Assembly (NCBI GenBank): GCA_046598395.1
Contig: JBKJIQ010000009.1
Location: 248,001-312,000, forward strand
Reading direction: 5' to 3'
Origin: JAENVU01 sp046598395
Lineage (GTDB): Bacteria > Actinomycetota > Acidimicrobiia > IMCC26256 > JAENVU01
DNA: 64,000 bases
Part shown: positions 43,716 to 52,559 of the stretch, in pieces
How the letters are laid out: each line of letters starts with the position of its first letter
How positions within the stretch are numbered: the first letter of the stretch is position 1
Position numbers and translations under genes: made by a program
Notes under the pieces: model-generated
What the model saw: only the letters and a program-made list of their open reading frames with translations
What the model was told of the DNA's origin: nothing
Database searches by the model: none

Positions 43716-44729
43716 GTGCATGTTTCGATGACGGTGCCGACCGAGGACCTGGGAGACGTGCGGACGGTGTACCCGCAACTCGAGCAGATCGGCTACGACC
43801 GAGCATTCTCGTTCGAGGCGAAACACGATCCCTTCATCCCGCTGGCGGTCGCGGGTGAGCACACCTCCACCATCGAACTCGGTACCGCGATCGCCATCGC
43901 CTTCGCCCGCACTCCGATGACCCTCGCCAACGTCGCGTGGGATCTCCAAACCGTCACCGGCGGGCGGTTCGTCCTCGGGCTCGGCTCCCAGATCCGGCCG
44001 CACATCGAGCAACGGTTTTCGATGCCATGGTCGCGGCCCGTGGCCCGCATGCGCGAACTCGTAGGCGGGATCCGAGCCATCTGGGAGAGTTGGACCGAAG
44101 GCATCCCGCTCAGTTTCGCAGGCGACTTCTACACCCACACCCGCATGATCCCCGCGTTCGATCCCGGGCCCAACGTCTTTGGTCCACCCCGCATCCTCAC
44201 CGCAGGGTTCGGACCGCAAATGACCGCGGTCGCCGGCGAGGTGGCCGACGGTTTCCTGGTGCATCCCGTGAACTCGCGTCGATCGCTGCTCGAAATCACC
44301 CTGCCCGCGATCGCCGAAGGGGCGCGCCGGACGGGCCGAGACCGTGCCGACATCGAGGTGGTCTGTGTCACCACGGTGGTGACCGGCCGCAACGAAGCGG
44401 AGTACGAACGCAGCCGGGAAGCTGTCCGCGCGCAGTTGGCCTTCTACGGAACGACTCCGGCCTACCTCTCGGTGTTCGAGCTTCATGGTTACGGCGGCGT
44501 GCACCCCGAGCTCAAGCGATTGGCTCACGAGAACCGCTGGACCGAGATGGCCGGCTTGATCGACGACGAGTTCATCGAGACGATCGCGGTGGTCGGCGAG
44601 CCCCACGAGATTGCCCCGAAGATCATCGACCGGCTCCACGGCATCTCCGCGTCGGTCAGCCTGGTGAACAACCGAGCGCCGGACCCCTCGCACCTGGCCG
44701 AGGTCGTCGCCGGCCTCCATTCGGTGTGA
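43716..44729 (+). CDS. Luciferase-like F420-dependent oxidoreductase (TIGR03617 type)
   Basis: A 337-residue LLM-class enzyme with a TIM-barrel fold. ARTPMTLANVAWDLQTVTGG followed by RFVLGLGSQIRPHIEQRF is the conserved deazaflavin-binding region, and FGPPRILTAGFGPQMTAVAG with DGFLVHPVN the second half. It is expected to use reduced or oxidised F420 for hydride transfer on an unknown substrate. The start is GTG 43716. It is convergent with the carotenoid oxygenase gene, 20 bases apart. Confidence 0.9.
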   Translation: MHVSMTVPTEDLGDVRTVYPQLEQIGYDRAFSFEAKHDPFIPLAVAGEHTSTIELGTAIAIAFARTPMTLANVAWDLQTVTGGRFVLGLGSQIRPHIEQRFSMPWSRPVARMRELVGGIRAIWESWTEGIPLSFAGDFYTHTRMIPAFDPGPNVFGPPRILTAGFGPQMTAVAGEVADGFLVHPVNSRRSLLEITLPAIAEGARRTGRDRADIEVVCVTTVVTGRNEAEYERSREAVRAQLAFYGTTPAYLSVFELHGYGGVHPELKRLAHENRWTEMAGLIDDEFIETIAVVGEPHEIAPKIIDRLHGISASVSLVNNRAPDPSHLAEVVAGLHSV

Positions 44730-44749
44730 GCGCGCCGCGTGGTTCGGCA

Positions 44750-46456
44750 CTACAGGTTGTTGCACTCGTCGGCGACGTCGCGAATGCTCGAGTGGAACTC
44801 GTCGGGCACTGAGGCCATGCGCTCGTCGCTGAGTTCGTCGGAGAAGCGGAGGCGCTCGGCATCCGCGAGGCCGTGATAAGAAGGCATCCACGCCGAGTGC
44901 AACACGAGCGGGATGCATTCCTTGTTGGTGCCGGCGAGGGTGGCGACCGGCCCCGCCGAAACGTTCGCGGCGTCGAACACGTCGACCCGGAAGCCGTCGT
45001 CGTTGCAGACGGGCTGGATCACGTAGCCGTCGTGACCGCCCGGCTCACCGCCGGCGTAGGTCCCGGCGGGGGCGCCGCGCGGAGCGAACGCCGGTGAGGT
45101 GATGTGGTCCGAAAGATCGGTGTAGTCCCAGCGACCCTTCAACTCCATGCTGGGACGATCGAACGAACAGAGCGCGCCGGGGCTGTCTTCGCGGACTTGG
45201 TCGAGGTCGATGCGGCCCTCGTACAGGCGAGCCGCGCGTCGGCTGATGTTCCCCGGACGACATCCCTGATAGGTGACGTGGTGCAGCGTTGGCGCCGACA
45301 TGCCTTCGGTGCTCCAGTCCATCGCCGAGAGCTGGAGGTTGAACGTCCAGTCCTGCTTGAACAGACCTTGTTCCAGCACCTTCCCGGATTCCGGATCGAA
45401 GATCACCTCGGTGATCGTCTCGGGCGCCATGGCCATGTTGTAGAGGCCGACCACGCCGGGGTCGACCGGGTTCCCGTTGACGTCGAGGTCATCGGCGCGC
45501 ATGTAGAGACCGAGGTCCATGAGGTCCATGCCCTCCCACACCACGGAGATGCCGTCGGTGTCATCCCAGCGCGCGTAGTAGTGGCCCGTGGGTGGCGCCA
45601 TCGTGAAGCACACCGGGGTCACCGGGGTTCCCGATGCCACACCCTCCAGCTGGTCCTTGCGGATCAGCCAGACCGGGACCTCTTTGTCGATCGTGAGCGT
45701 GCGCGCACCACCCATCATCTCTGCGGGGTCGGCCTTGAAGTTGCCCGAGTCGCACAGGATGATCCAGTCGCGGGTCTGACTCACGGTGTGGAGCGACCCG
45801 CCAAATGCGACGCCATCCAGGGGCCAGTGACGAACCTGCGTGCCGTCGTGTCGGTCGTAGCGCACGACCGATGGCCGCATGCCGAACGTCGGTTCCATGA
45901 CCAACTCGAGCTTCACGGTCCAGAGACAGTCGCGCTCGGGGTCGGCCACGGGATGAGCGGTGGAGAAGAGGAAGGGCAGCACACCCGCCATCTCCATCGA
46001 GCTGCCGCCCCAACTGTCCACGTGGCCGACCTCGGCCACGAACTCGAGCGTCTCCGGATTCAGCTCGACTGGCCGGCCCGCATCCCAAGTGGTGTAGAGA
46101 CGGTTCCCCCACGGCAAGGGCGCGGTGTTCGAGGAGTTCGGCGGTCCGAACGGTGACAGGTAACCGATCGGGCCCGGCGCGAACTGCTCCGGGTGGCGGT
46201 CGTAGAGCCGCTTGCCGGGTGTCTGAATCGAACGCGTCTGCCAGGAGAAGCGACCCGGCGCGGCGCCGCGCCCGCCGGGCTCGAGCGACAACCGGCAGAT
46301 CGAGCCCCAGTCGAAGATCCCGTACGGGAGGGTCTGACTGTTCTGGAAGCTCGAGAAGACCACTTCACCGCTGATGTCGGTGGGCCACGTGCCGGAGACC
46401 ACCTCGAGCTCGAAGTCGGTGTGGGGCGCAGTGGTCAGCGATCGCGGAGTGGGCAC
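44750..46456 (-). CDS. Carotenoid oxygenase family protein (long form)
   Basis: A 568-residue member of the carotenoid/stilbene cleavage oxygenase family, which cleave conjugated double bonds with a four-His iron centre in a seven-blade propeller. Candidate ligands are H168 (FLFSTAHPVADP), H223 (GGSLHTVSQTRD), H292 (PTGHYYARW) and a C-terminal His in LVLHSAWMPSYHG (520-528). The sequence is divergent enough that substrate, apocarotenoid or lignin-type stilbene, cannot be told. The start is GTG 46456 with GGAGGA upstream. A 25-bp near-palindrome lies 44 bases before the start. Confidence 0.82.
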   Translation of the reverse strand: MPTPRSLTTAPHTDFELEVVSGTWPTDISGEVVFSSFQNSQTLPYGIFDWGSICRLSLEPGGRGAAPGRFSWQTRSIQTPGKRLYDRHPEQFAPGPIGYLSPFGPPNSSNTAPLPWGNRLYTTWDAGRPVELNPETLEFVAEVGHVDSWGGSSMEMAGVLPFLFSTAHPVADPERDCLWTVKLELVMEPTFGMRPSVVRYDRHDGTQVRHWPLDGVAFGGSLHTVSQTRDWIILCDSGNFKADPAEMMGGARTLTIDKEVPVWLIRKDQLEGVASGTPVTPVCFTMAPPTGHYYARWDDTDGISVVWEGMDLMDLGLYMRADDLDVNGNPVDPGVVGLYNMAMAPETITEVIFDPESGKVLEQGLFKQDWTFNLQLSAMDWSTEGMSAPTLHHVTYQGCRPGNISRRAARLYEGRIDLDQVREDSPGALCSFDRPSMELKGRWDYTDLSDHITSPAFAPRGAPAGTYAGGEPGGHDGYVIQPVCNDDGFRVDVFDAANVSAGPVATLAGTNKECIPLVLHSAWMPSYHGLADAERLRFSDELSDERMASVPDEFHSSIRDVADECNNL

Positions 46457-46499
46457 GAGGATCCTCCATGGGCTTGATGGATGCGAGTGTCAGCCGATA

Positions 46500-46524
46500 G
46501 GTTGGTGAACAGTGTTTACCAACC
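46500..46524. promoter_or_regulatory. Operator-like palindrome between divergent units
   Basis: GGTTGGTGAAC and GTTTACCAACC are inverted arms (10 of 11 bases complementary) around AGT. Such sites are typical of TetR-family repressors. It lies upstream of the carotenoid oxygenase at 46456 and at the very start of the rightward unit leading into the Rieske operon. A core, AACAnnGTTTACC, recurs upstream of the second carotenoid oxygenase at 56254-56266. Confidence 0.6.
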
Positions 46525-47176
46525 TTTCGCGAAGCTCCGACGCCGTCACGTCCGGTCCCGCTGCTCCCCTGGCGCGGCCACTCACGCGGCGCGGCCGACG
46601 CGGGCGCACGATCCTCAAGCGGTTCCTCTACACCCAGCTCGCGCTGCGCCAGGCATTCATGATCGCCATCGGGCGCGAGCAGCCGCTGGTCAACTTCACG
46701 GTGGAGGCCGACCCGCCCTCGGTGTACTTCGTGTACCGGATCAAACGCGAGCTCATCGACGAGTTGCGCGCGCGGCTCAACCTCCCCGCGGGTTTCCGCT
46801 CCACTCCGATTCGGTGTCTGCGCGACGACGAACCCGCGCACCTCATCACCCTGAACGTGTATAGCGTCCGACCGCATTCGTCTCCACTATCAACCTCCCC
46901 GACGGCGACGAGGCCCCGCTGGTCACGCCCGCGCCGGAGTGGGCGACGGACAACGACTTCATCTACTGGGAAAACGGCATCTGTGACCGCACCTTCTACG
47001 ACGCCGGAATGATCGATCCAAAGCAGCGCAAGGTGCCAACATCGTCCTGCACTATCGAGGACGGCACTGGGTGGGCGGACCTCGTGGAACCCGAGCCGGT
47101 GCACGTGCTCGTGTTCGAGGACGCGATCGAGCTCGTCATCTCTCCATGGGAGAACCTGGGCCGCCTCCAGCCATGA
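46512..47176 (+). pseudogene. Frameshifted conserved hypothetical gene
   Basis: From GTG 46512 the frame reads a plausible protein through RFLYTQLALRQAFMIAIGRE, PPSVYFVYRIKRELIDELRA and HLITLNVYSV, then decays. From about 46882 another frame gives STINLPDGDEAPLVTPAPEW, FIYWENGICDRTFYDAGMID and VHVLVFEDAIELVISPWENL to a stop at 47176. Both halves look like one conserved family whose centre has been lost with a frameshift near 46870. The family is not named here. Its upstream position suggests it was the first gene of the Rieske operon. Confidence 0.6.
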
Positions 47177-47243
47177 ACAACACTTGCGTCGGAACATCGA
47201 GTCGACCCGCCGACCGAGCCAATGCACACCGCGAGGAGATGGC

Positions 47244-48458
47244 ATGGAAGTGACGTTGGAACGGACCATTCGGGAACGAATCGAGGTCGAGAAGACTCGG
47301 AGTGCACCCCTGCCGGAGTCGGTGCCGGTTCCTCCGATTCCCACACCGCGCTACACCGACCCCGCGTTCTTCCAGCTCGAACGAGAGCGAGTCTTCGCTC
47401 GGTCCTGGCTGTTCGCCGGCCACGAGTCGGAGTGGCCCGACCCGGGCTCCTACCGCACGTTCACGCGATCGGGTGCTCCGATTGTGATCGTCCGCGGCGA
47501 CGACGGAATCTTGCGCGCCTTCTACAACGCCTGCCGGCATCGCGGTGCGCCCGTCACCCGCGACGAGTGCGGCACCGCACGCCGGCTGACGTGCCAGTAC
47601 CACTCGTGGTCCTACGGCACCGACGGTGCGCTGAAGGCCATACCCGACGCGCGTAGCTTTGCGGAGCTCGACATGGGTCAGCTCGGTCTCGTACCAGTGC
47701 GTTGTGAGACCTGGGACGGCTGGGTCTTCGTGAGCGAAGCGCCGGATGGACCGACGCTGCTCGACTTCCTAGGCCCGATCGGCGACCAGATGAAAGAGAT
47801 CGACGGGCCGGCCATGCGGCTCGTCGGGACGAACGTGCATCACCTCGCGTGCAACTGGAAGCTGATGGTCGACGCGTTCTTGGAGGTGTACCACGTCCGC
47901 ACCGTCCATCCCGACAACGCGGCGCTGCTGTATGACGACCAGTCCGTGACGGTCGCGATGCTGCCCAACGGCAACAGTCGACTGACCGTAGAGAAGCGGG
48001 CGGAGTTGCGCGACTTCCCGATGGTGTCACCGGAGTTCGACAACCCGGCAGTCGGCCTTCTGTGGCGTCAGACCTCGACCTCGTACGGTATCTTCCCCAA
48101 CCTGGTCGTGCCGATGGATACCGGTGCATTCACGTTCTTGTGCATGTGGCCCGTCGACGTGGACCACACCGAACTCGAGCTGCGGTGGTACGCACCGGCC
48201 TGGGTCGGCGACGAGATCCCCGCCGACCACGTGGAACGGATGGCGTTGTTCGAGACGGTGATGGCCCAGGACACGGCGAACATGGCCCCGATCCAGGCCT
48301 CGGTGTCGTCGCCGGGTGCGCGCCCGTTTCAGATCGGTTGGCACGAGCGGCTGATCCACCACTTCCAGCGTGCCGTCGACCTTGCCATCGGATCCGACGC
48401 GCTGCCCGCAGGCACCGCGGTCTCGGACGCGCTCGACCGATTCGTCGAGCCGGTCTGA
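47244..48458 (+). CDS. Rieske [2Fe-2S] ring-hydroxylating-type oxygenase, large subunit
   Basis: A 404-residue oxygenase. Rieske ligands are C97-R-H99 and C117-Q-Y-H120; the catalytic iron site is in NWKLMVDAFLEVYHVRTVHP with the D/E-YH-x-x-x-H pattern. Such enzymes hydroxylate or demethylate aromatic and terpenoid compounds using an external reductase, which is not seen nearby. The ribosome site GAGGAG precedes ATG 47244. It heads a six-gene operon with spacings from -11 to +6 bases. Confidence 0.93.
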   Translation: MEVTLERTIRERIEVEKTRSAPLPESVPVPPIPTPRYTDPAFFQLERERVFARSWLFAGHESEWPDPGSYRTFTRSGAPIVIVRGDDGILRAFYNACRHRGAPVTRDECGTARRLTCQYHSWSYGTDGALKAIPDARSFAELDMGQLGLVPVRCETWDGWVFVSEAPDGPTLLDFLGPIGDQMKEIDGPAMRLVGTNVHHLACNWKLMVDAFLEVYHVRTVHPDNAALLYDDQSVTVAMLPNGNSRLTVEKRAELRDFPMVSPEFDNPAVGLLWRQTSTSYGIFPNLVVPMDTGAFTFLCMWPVDVDHTELELRWYAPAWVGDEIPADHVERMALFETVMAQDTANMAPIQASVSSPGARPFQIGWHERLIHHFQRAVDLAIGSDALPAGTAVSDALDRFVEPV

Positions 48459-48459
48459 G

Positions 48460-49797
48460 GTGCCGACACCTCGGGTGCTCCTGAGCGGTGGCACCGTCAT
48501 CGACGGCACGGGTGCCGCACCACGCGCGGATACCGACGTGCTGTTCGAAGTCGACCGCATCGTCGCCGTCGGCCAAGCCGCCCGCGCCGCAGCCGCCGCG
48601 GCCAATGCCGACATCACGACCGTGGACGTCTCGGGCCTGACCGTGATGCCCGGCCTCATCGACGCGCACTGCCACATCACCTTCGGTGAACCCGCGAGCA
48701 ACGACGAGTTGTTTTTCCACCGCGAGCAGTCAGCCGCGATGCTCGTCGCCGCGCACAATGTTCCCAAGCTGTTGCGGGCCGGCGTCACCGGTTTCCTCGA
48801 CGCCGACTGCATCTTCAACCTCGGACCAGTACTGCGGGATGGAATCGAGGCCGGTCTTGTGGAGGGCCCGCGCATGTCGGCCGGCATGAACGCGTTGCTG
48901 ACCACGGCCGGAGGAACCGCAGGTCGACTCATCCCCGACCACGGCACTCTCGGCTACGCGGCGGTGATGGGAGATCGCGACGAGATCGTGCGGACCACTC
49001 GCCAACAGATCAAGCACGGCGCCGACTGGATCAAGATCCACGTGACCGGCTCGTTGCCTCGCTCCAATGGGGAGCTCACGGTCTGGTCTGCGGAGGAAAT
49101 CCGGTTGGTCACCGGCACCGCGCACGCGCTCAACACCCCGACCATCGCGCACTGTCGAAGCGCGGAGTCGACGCGCCTGGCTGCGGAGGCCGGCGTCGAC
49201 CTCATCCTGCACGCCAGCTACCTCGACGACGAAGCCCTCGAAGCCGTCGTCACCGCCGGCTCCGCGATCGCGCCCACCTTCACCTTCCTCGCGAATCTCG
49301 CCGACCACGGCGCCAAGGTCGGCGCCGCCACCACCCAGGTCGACATCTTCCGCGGGGAGATCGCCGCGACGGGCGAGATGATCCGGCGCGCGCACACTGC
49401 CGGAGTCCGCTTGCTGTGCGGCTCCGAGAGCGGCTTTTCACTCACGCCCTACGGACATTGGCACGCGCGCGAGGTCGAACTCTTCGTCGACGTACTCGGG
49501 CTTACCCCACTCGAAGCCATCAGCTGCGCGACGCGCAACGGAGCATTCGCGCTCCGACGGCCCGATGATTCGATCGGGGTCGTCCTCCCCGATGCGGCAG
49601 CCGACCTCATCGTGATCGACGGAGACCCCGCCACCGACATCGCGGTGCTCGGCGACCGTTCGCGCCTCCGCCATGTGTATTCGCGCGGCGCCGCGATCGA
49701 CCTGGATCGCCCATGGCCCGAGCGCCGTCCACTCGCGGGCGAGAAGGTTGGCTCGTGGTCGACGCGTCCCCTCACGTGGGATCTCGCGCAGTCGTGA
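48460..49797 (+). CDS. Metal-dependent amidohydrolase (imidazolonepropionase/prolidase-like)
   Basis: A 445-residue amidohydrolase with composite N- and C-terminal beta sandwich and TIM barrel. Metal ligands start with HCH in VMPGLIDAHCHITFGEPASN (about residue 67), a carboxylated Lys is expected in ADWIKIHVTGS, and further His in TIAHCRSAEST and LILHASYLDD, with the terminal Asp/Ser region CGSESGFS. It hydrolyses amide or lactone bonds of an unknown intermediate. GTG 48460 starts one base after the Rieske stop, showing tight coupling. Confidence 0.9.
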   Translation: MPTPRVLLSGGTVIDGTGAAPRADTDVLFEVDRIVAVGQAARAAAAAANADITTVDVSGLTVMPGLIDAHCHITFGEPASNDELFFHREQSAAMLVAAHNVPKLLRAGVTGFLDADCIFNLGPVLRDGIEAGLVEGPRMSAGMNALLTTAGGTAGRLIPDHGTLGYAAVMGDRDEIVRTTRQQIKHGADWIKIHVTGSLPRSNGELTVWSAEEIRLVTGTAHALNTPTIAHCRSAESTRLAAEAGVDLILHASYLDDEALEAVVTAGSAIAPTFTFLANLADHGAKVGAATTQVDIFRGEIAATGEMIRRAHTAGVRLLCGSESGFSLTPYGHWHAREVELFVDVLGLTPLEAISCATRNGAFALRRPDDSIGVVLPDAAADLIVIDGDPATDIAVLGDRSRLRHVYSRGAAIDLDRPWPERRPLAGEKVGSWSTRPLTWDLAQS

Positions 49798-50612
49798 CCG
49801 ATCGTCGAGTCGGATCGGTCCTCGTCACGGGTGCGGGCAGTGGACTGGGAGCTGCGCTCGCAAGCGAAGCCGCCGGTGCCGGATGGAAGGTCGGCGTCCT
49901 CGACCGCGACTTCGATGCTGCGTCCCGAACCGCCGACGCGATCGGCGTCGCCGCAACCGCGCTCGCGGCCGACACGCGCAACGAAGCCGCGCTCGAGGCC
50001 GCGCTCGACATTTTCGCGACCGCAACCGGCGCACCCGCGCCCGATGGCGTCGTCTGCAACGCGGGCATCGTTCGGTTCGGACCGCTCCTCAACCTGACCG
50101 CCAACGACTGGCAGGCGGTCGTTGACGTGAATCTCACAGGCACGTTTCTGACCGCCCGGGCCGTCGCGCGTCGCATGATCGCGGCGGAGACCGGCGGATC
50201 AATCGTCGCGATCACTTCGATGAACGGCGTTGCTCCCGGCCCCAACGCCGGTGCGTACGGCGCGACGAAGGCGGGCGTCGCCCGCTTGACCCAGCAAATG
50301 GCGCTGGAATGGGGACCGCTCGGCATCCGGGTCAACGCGGTCGCGCCGGGGCTTATCGACGCCGGAATGTCCGAAGCGATCTACGCCGATCCGGAGATCC
50401 GCCGACTCCGCTCCGAGCGCGTACCACTCGGCCGGTTGGGCACACCATCGGATGTGGCGGCCGCCGTTCTGTTTCTCCTCTCCGACGGCGCGGGCTACAT
50501 CAACGGCACCGAGCTACTCGTGGACGGCGGCGTCACCATGAGCGTCATCAGCACCCTGCCGCGCCCGCTTGCGGTCGATGCGGTGGGCGTCGATCCCGCT
50601 CTCGACCCGTGA
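49794..50612 (+). CDS. Short-chain dehydrogenase/reductase
   Basis: A 272-residue classical SDR with TGAGSGLG at 12-19, a CNAG version of NNAG at 88-91, and the catalytic Y155-x-x-x-K159. Asp37 after beta-2 (VGVLDRDF) indicates NAD(H). It ends with the family C-terminus INGTELLVDGGVTMS plus an extra 20 residues. The GTGA overlap with the amidohydrolase and with the next gene places it in the middle of the operon, probably oxidising an alcohol made by the oxygenases. Confidence 0.93.
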   Translation: MTDRRVGSVLVTGAGSGLGAALASEAAGAGWKVGVLDRDFDAASRTADAIGVAATALAADTRNEAALEAALDIFATATGAPAPDGVVCNAGIVRFGPLLNLTANDWQAVVDVNLTGTFLTARAVARRMIAAETGGSIVAITSMNGVAPGPNAGAYGATKAGVARLTQQMALEWGPLGIRVNAVAPGLIDAGMSEAIYADPEIRRLRSERVPLGRLGTPSDVAAAVLFLLSDGAGYINGTELLVDGGVTMSVISTLPRPLAVDAVGVDPALDP

Positions 50613-51325
50613 GCGGCAACCTGGTGCTTTCCGGCGGCCCCGGTCACGACTTCGACGCCACCACCAGAGAACTCGGGGCGCTCAGCGCAGATATCGGGCT
50701 CAACCCAACCGTCGTCACCGAGCCGGTCGAGTTCTTCACTGCACTCCGGCGCGCCGAGGAACGCGAGATCCCTCCCTGGCAGCTCATCACCGTGAACGCG
50801 TTGCGCTGGCGCATGGAGACCAATCGATATGCGGATCAGCGCGACCGGCTCGCGTTCGCACTCGGCGCCGCCGATGCGGCCGTACTCGCGCGCTATGTCG
50901 CCGAGGGCGGCGGACTCTTGGTACTCCACACCGGCGTCATCTGCTTCGACGCCGAGCCCACCTGGCACGAACTGGTCGGCGCCTCCTGGAACTGGGAGAC
51001 CTCCTCCCACCCACCCGTTGCCGACATCGAGGTCGCGGTCACCCCGGCCGGCCGCGAGCATCCCATCACCCAGGCGGTGACCCCGTTTTGTGTGCGCGAC
51101 GAGCTGTACCTGCGCCTCGAGACGGTCGACGACCTCGTACCTCTACTCACCGCTTCACATCTTGGTCAGGATCAGCCGCTGCTGTGGGCCCGAAGGTTCG
51201 GCAAGGGTCGCGTCGTCACCGACGTACTCGGCCACGGCACCGAATCGATGATCAACCCTGTCCATCGCGCCGTACTCCGCGGCGCGCTGGCATGGTGCCG
51301 CCGAGGGGGATCCGATGCCTCGTGA
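50609..51325 (+). CDS. ThuA-like (class I glutamine amidotransferase-like) protein
   Basis: A 238-residue ThuA-domain protein. NLVLSGGPGHDFDATTRELG at the N-terminus, LARYVAEGGGLLVLHTGVIC near 105-125 and HELVGASWNWETSSHPPVAD are the family pattern, and the end has PLLWARRFGKGRVVTDVLGH. ThuA-like proteins in catabolic operons act on sugars or glycosides, but their chemistry is poorly defined. It overlaps neighbours by 4 and 11 bases. Confidence 0.87.
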   Translation: MSGNLVLSGGPGHDFDATTRELGALSADIGLNPTVVTEPVEFFTALRRAEEREIPPWQLITVNALRWRMETNRYADQRDRLAFALGAADAAVLARYVAEGGGLLVLHTGVICFDAEPTWHELVGASWNWETSSHPPVADIEVAVTPAGREHPITQAVTPFCVRDELYLRLETVDDLVPLLTASHLGQDQPLLWARRFGKGRVVTDVLGHGTESMINPVHRAVLRGALAWCRRGGSDAS

Positions 51326-52553
51326 TCCGCTGAACCAAGGAGCGACCGTGCCAACACCGACCGAGATCACGATCACGGCATACGAAGACGCTCGCGCGGC
51401 CTTTCGCAACAAGGATCTTCGTCAGGCGCTCTACGACGCGGGCGAGGTGGTGATGGACCAGGTGCTGGTCAACCTGCACGGAGACGAGCACCGATCGCGG
51501 CGACGACTCGAGAATCGGCTGTTCCGGCGCGACACCCAGACCCAATACGAGCGCGAACTGTTTCCGCCGATCGTAGAGGCCACCTTGGCCCCGTATCGCG
51601 CCGACGGACACGCCGAACTGGTCAGCCTCAGCCATCAGATCATGATGAACCTGGCGGCGTTCACTGCCGGGGTGGACCGCCCGAGCGGGACGCCAGAGGA
51701 GACGTACCACCTCTACTCGTACATGATGCGGTTCATCGAGGGAGCCACGCTCGCTCACTACACGGGCGACCGCGACGCCAAGCGGGCCGAAGTCGCGGCG
51801 GCACTCGACTCGTTCGACCGTGAGTTCCTCACACCATCCATCGCGACCCGGCGCCACGCCCTCGCGCAGTTGGCTGCGGGTGAGATCACCGAGCAAGACC
51901 TCCCCCGCGACGTGCTGACGATCCTCCTGCGGAATCAGGACAACCTCGCGCTCCCGCCCGATGTCGTCCTGCGCGAAACGTGCTTCTTCCTGCTCGCCGG
52001 CGCCCACACTTCGGCCACCGCGTTCGTGCGCACGTTGCACAACATCTTCATGCTCGACGACAGCAACCCGGCCGATGCCGAACTCGCGCGCACCGACGTC
52101 GGCTTTCTGCAGCGCTGCGTCCACGAGACCGTGCGCCTACAACCGTCCAGCCCGGTTGCCATGCGCTGGGCGCTCGAAGACATCGACCTGCCGGGTGGAG
52201 TTCACCTCCGCGCCGACGACAAACTCATCATCGATCTGATGGCCGCGAATCGCGACCGGACGATCTTCGGTGACGCGGCCGACGCGTTCGACCCCCACCG
52301 CGAGTTGCCGATCGGCGTACCGAAGTGGGGGCTCAGCTTCGGCCAGGGCATGCACGCCTGCATCGGCCAAGACCTCGCGGCCGGACTCGATCCGCTCGGC
52401 GAAGACCCGGGGCCCGACCACCTCTACGGCCTGGTACCGGTGGCGATTCAGGCGGTGCTGCGCGCCGGTGCGGCACGAATCCCGGGGGATCCGCCGGAGC
52501 TCGATCCCACCAGCGACCGTGGTTACTGGGCCCGATACCCCGTGCACTTCTGA
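51315..52553 (+). CDS. Cytochrome P450
   Basis: A 412-residue P450. The I-helix reads AGAHTS at 228-233, the K-helix ExxR is E271-T-V-R274, and the haem loop FGQGMHACIG at 342-351 has Cys349. The haem loop differs from the common FGxGxHxCLG by Ala and Ile. ATG 51315 overlaps the ThuA gene; GTG 51348, right after an AAGGAG, is an equally good start and would remove 11 residues. No ferredoxin is encoded nearby, so it may share the one at 15082. Confidence 0.93.
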   Translation: MPRDPLNQGATVPTPTEITITAYEDARAAFRNKDLRQALYDAGEVVMDQVLVNLHGDEHRSRRRLENRLFRRDTQTQYERELFPPIVEATLAPYRADGHAELVSLSHQIMMNLAAFTAGVDRPSGTPEETYHLYSYMMRFIEGATLAHYTGDRDAKRAEVAAALDSFDREFLTPSIATRRHALAQLAAGEITEQDLPRDVLTILLRNQDNLALPPDVVLRETCFFLLAGAHTSATAFVRTLHNIFMLDDSNPADAELARTDVGFLQRCVHETVRLQPSSPVAMRWALEDIDLPGGVHLRADDKLIIDLMAANRDRTIFGDAADAFDPHRELPIGVPKWGLSFGQGMHACIGQDLAAGLDPLGEDPGPDHLYGLVPVAIQAVLRAGAARIPGDPPELDPTSDRGYWARYPVHF

Positions 52554-52559
52554 GCCTCG

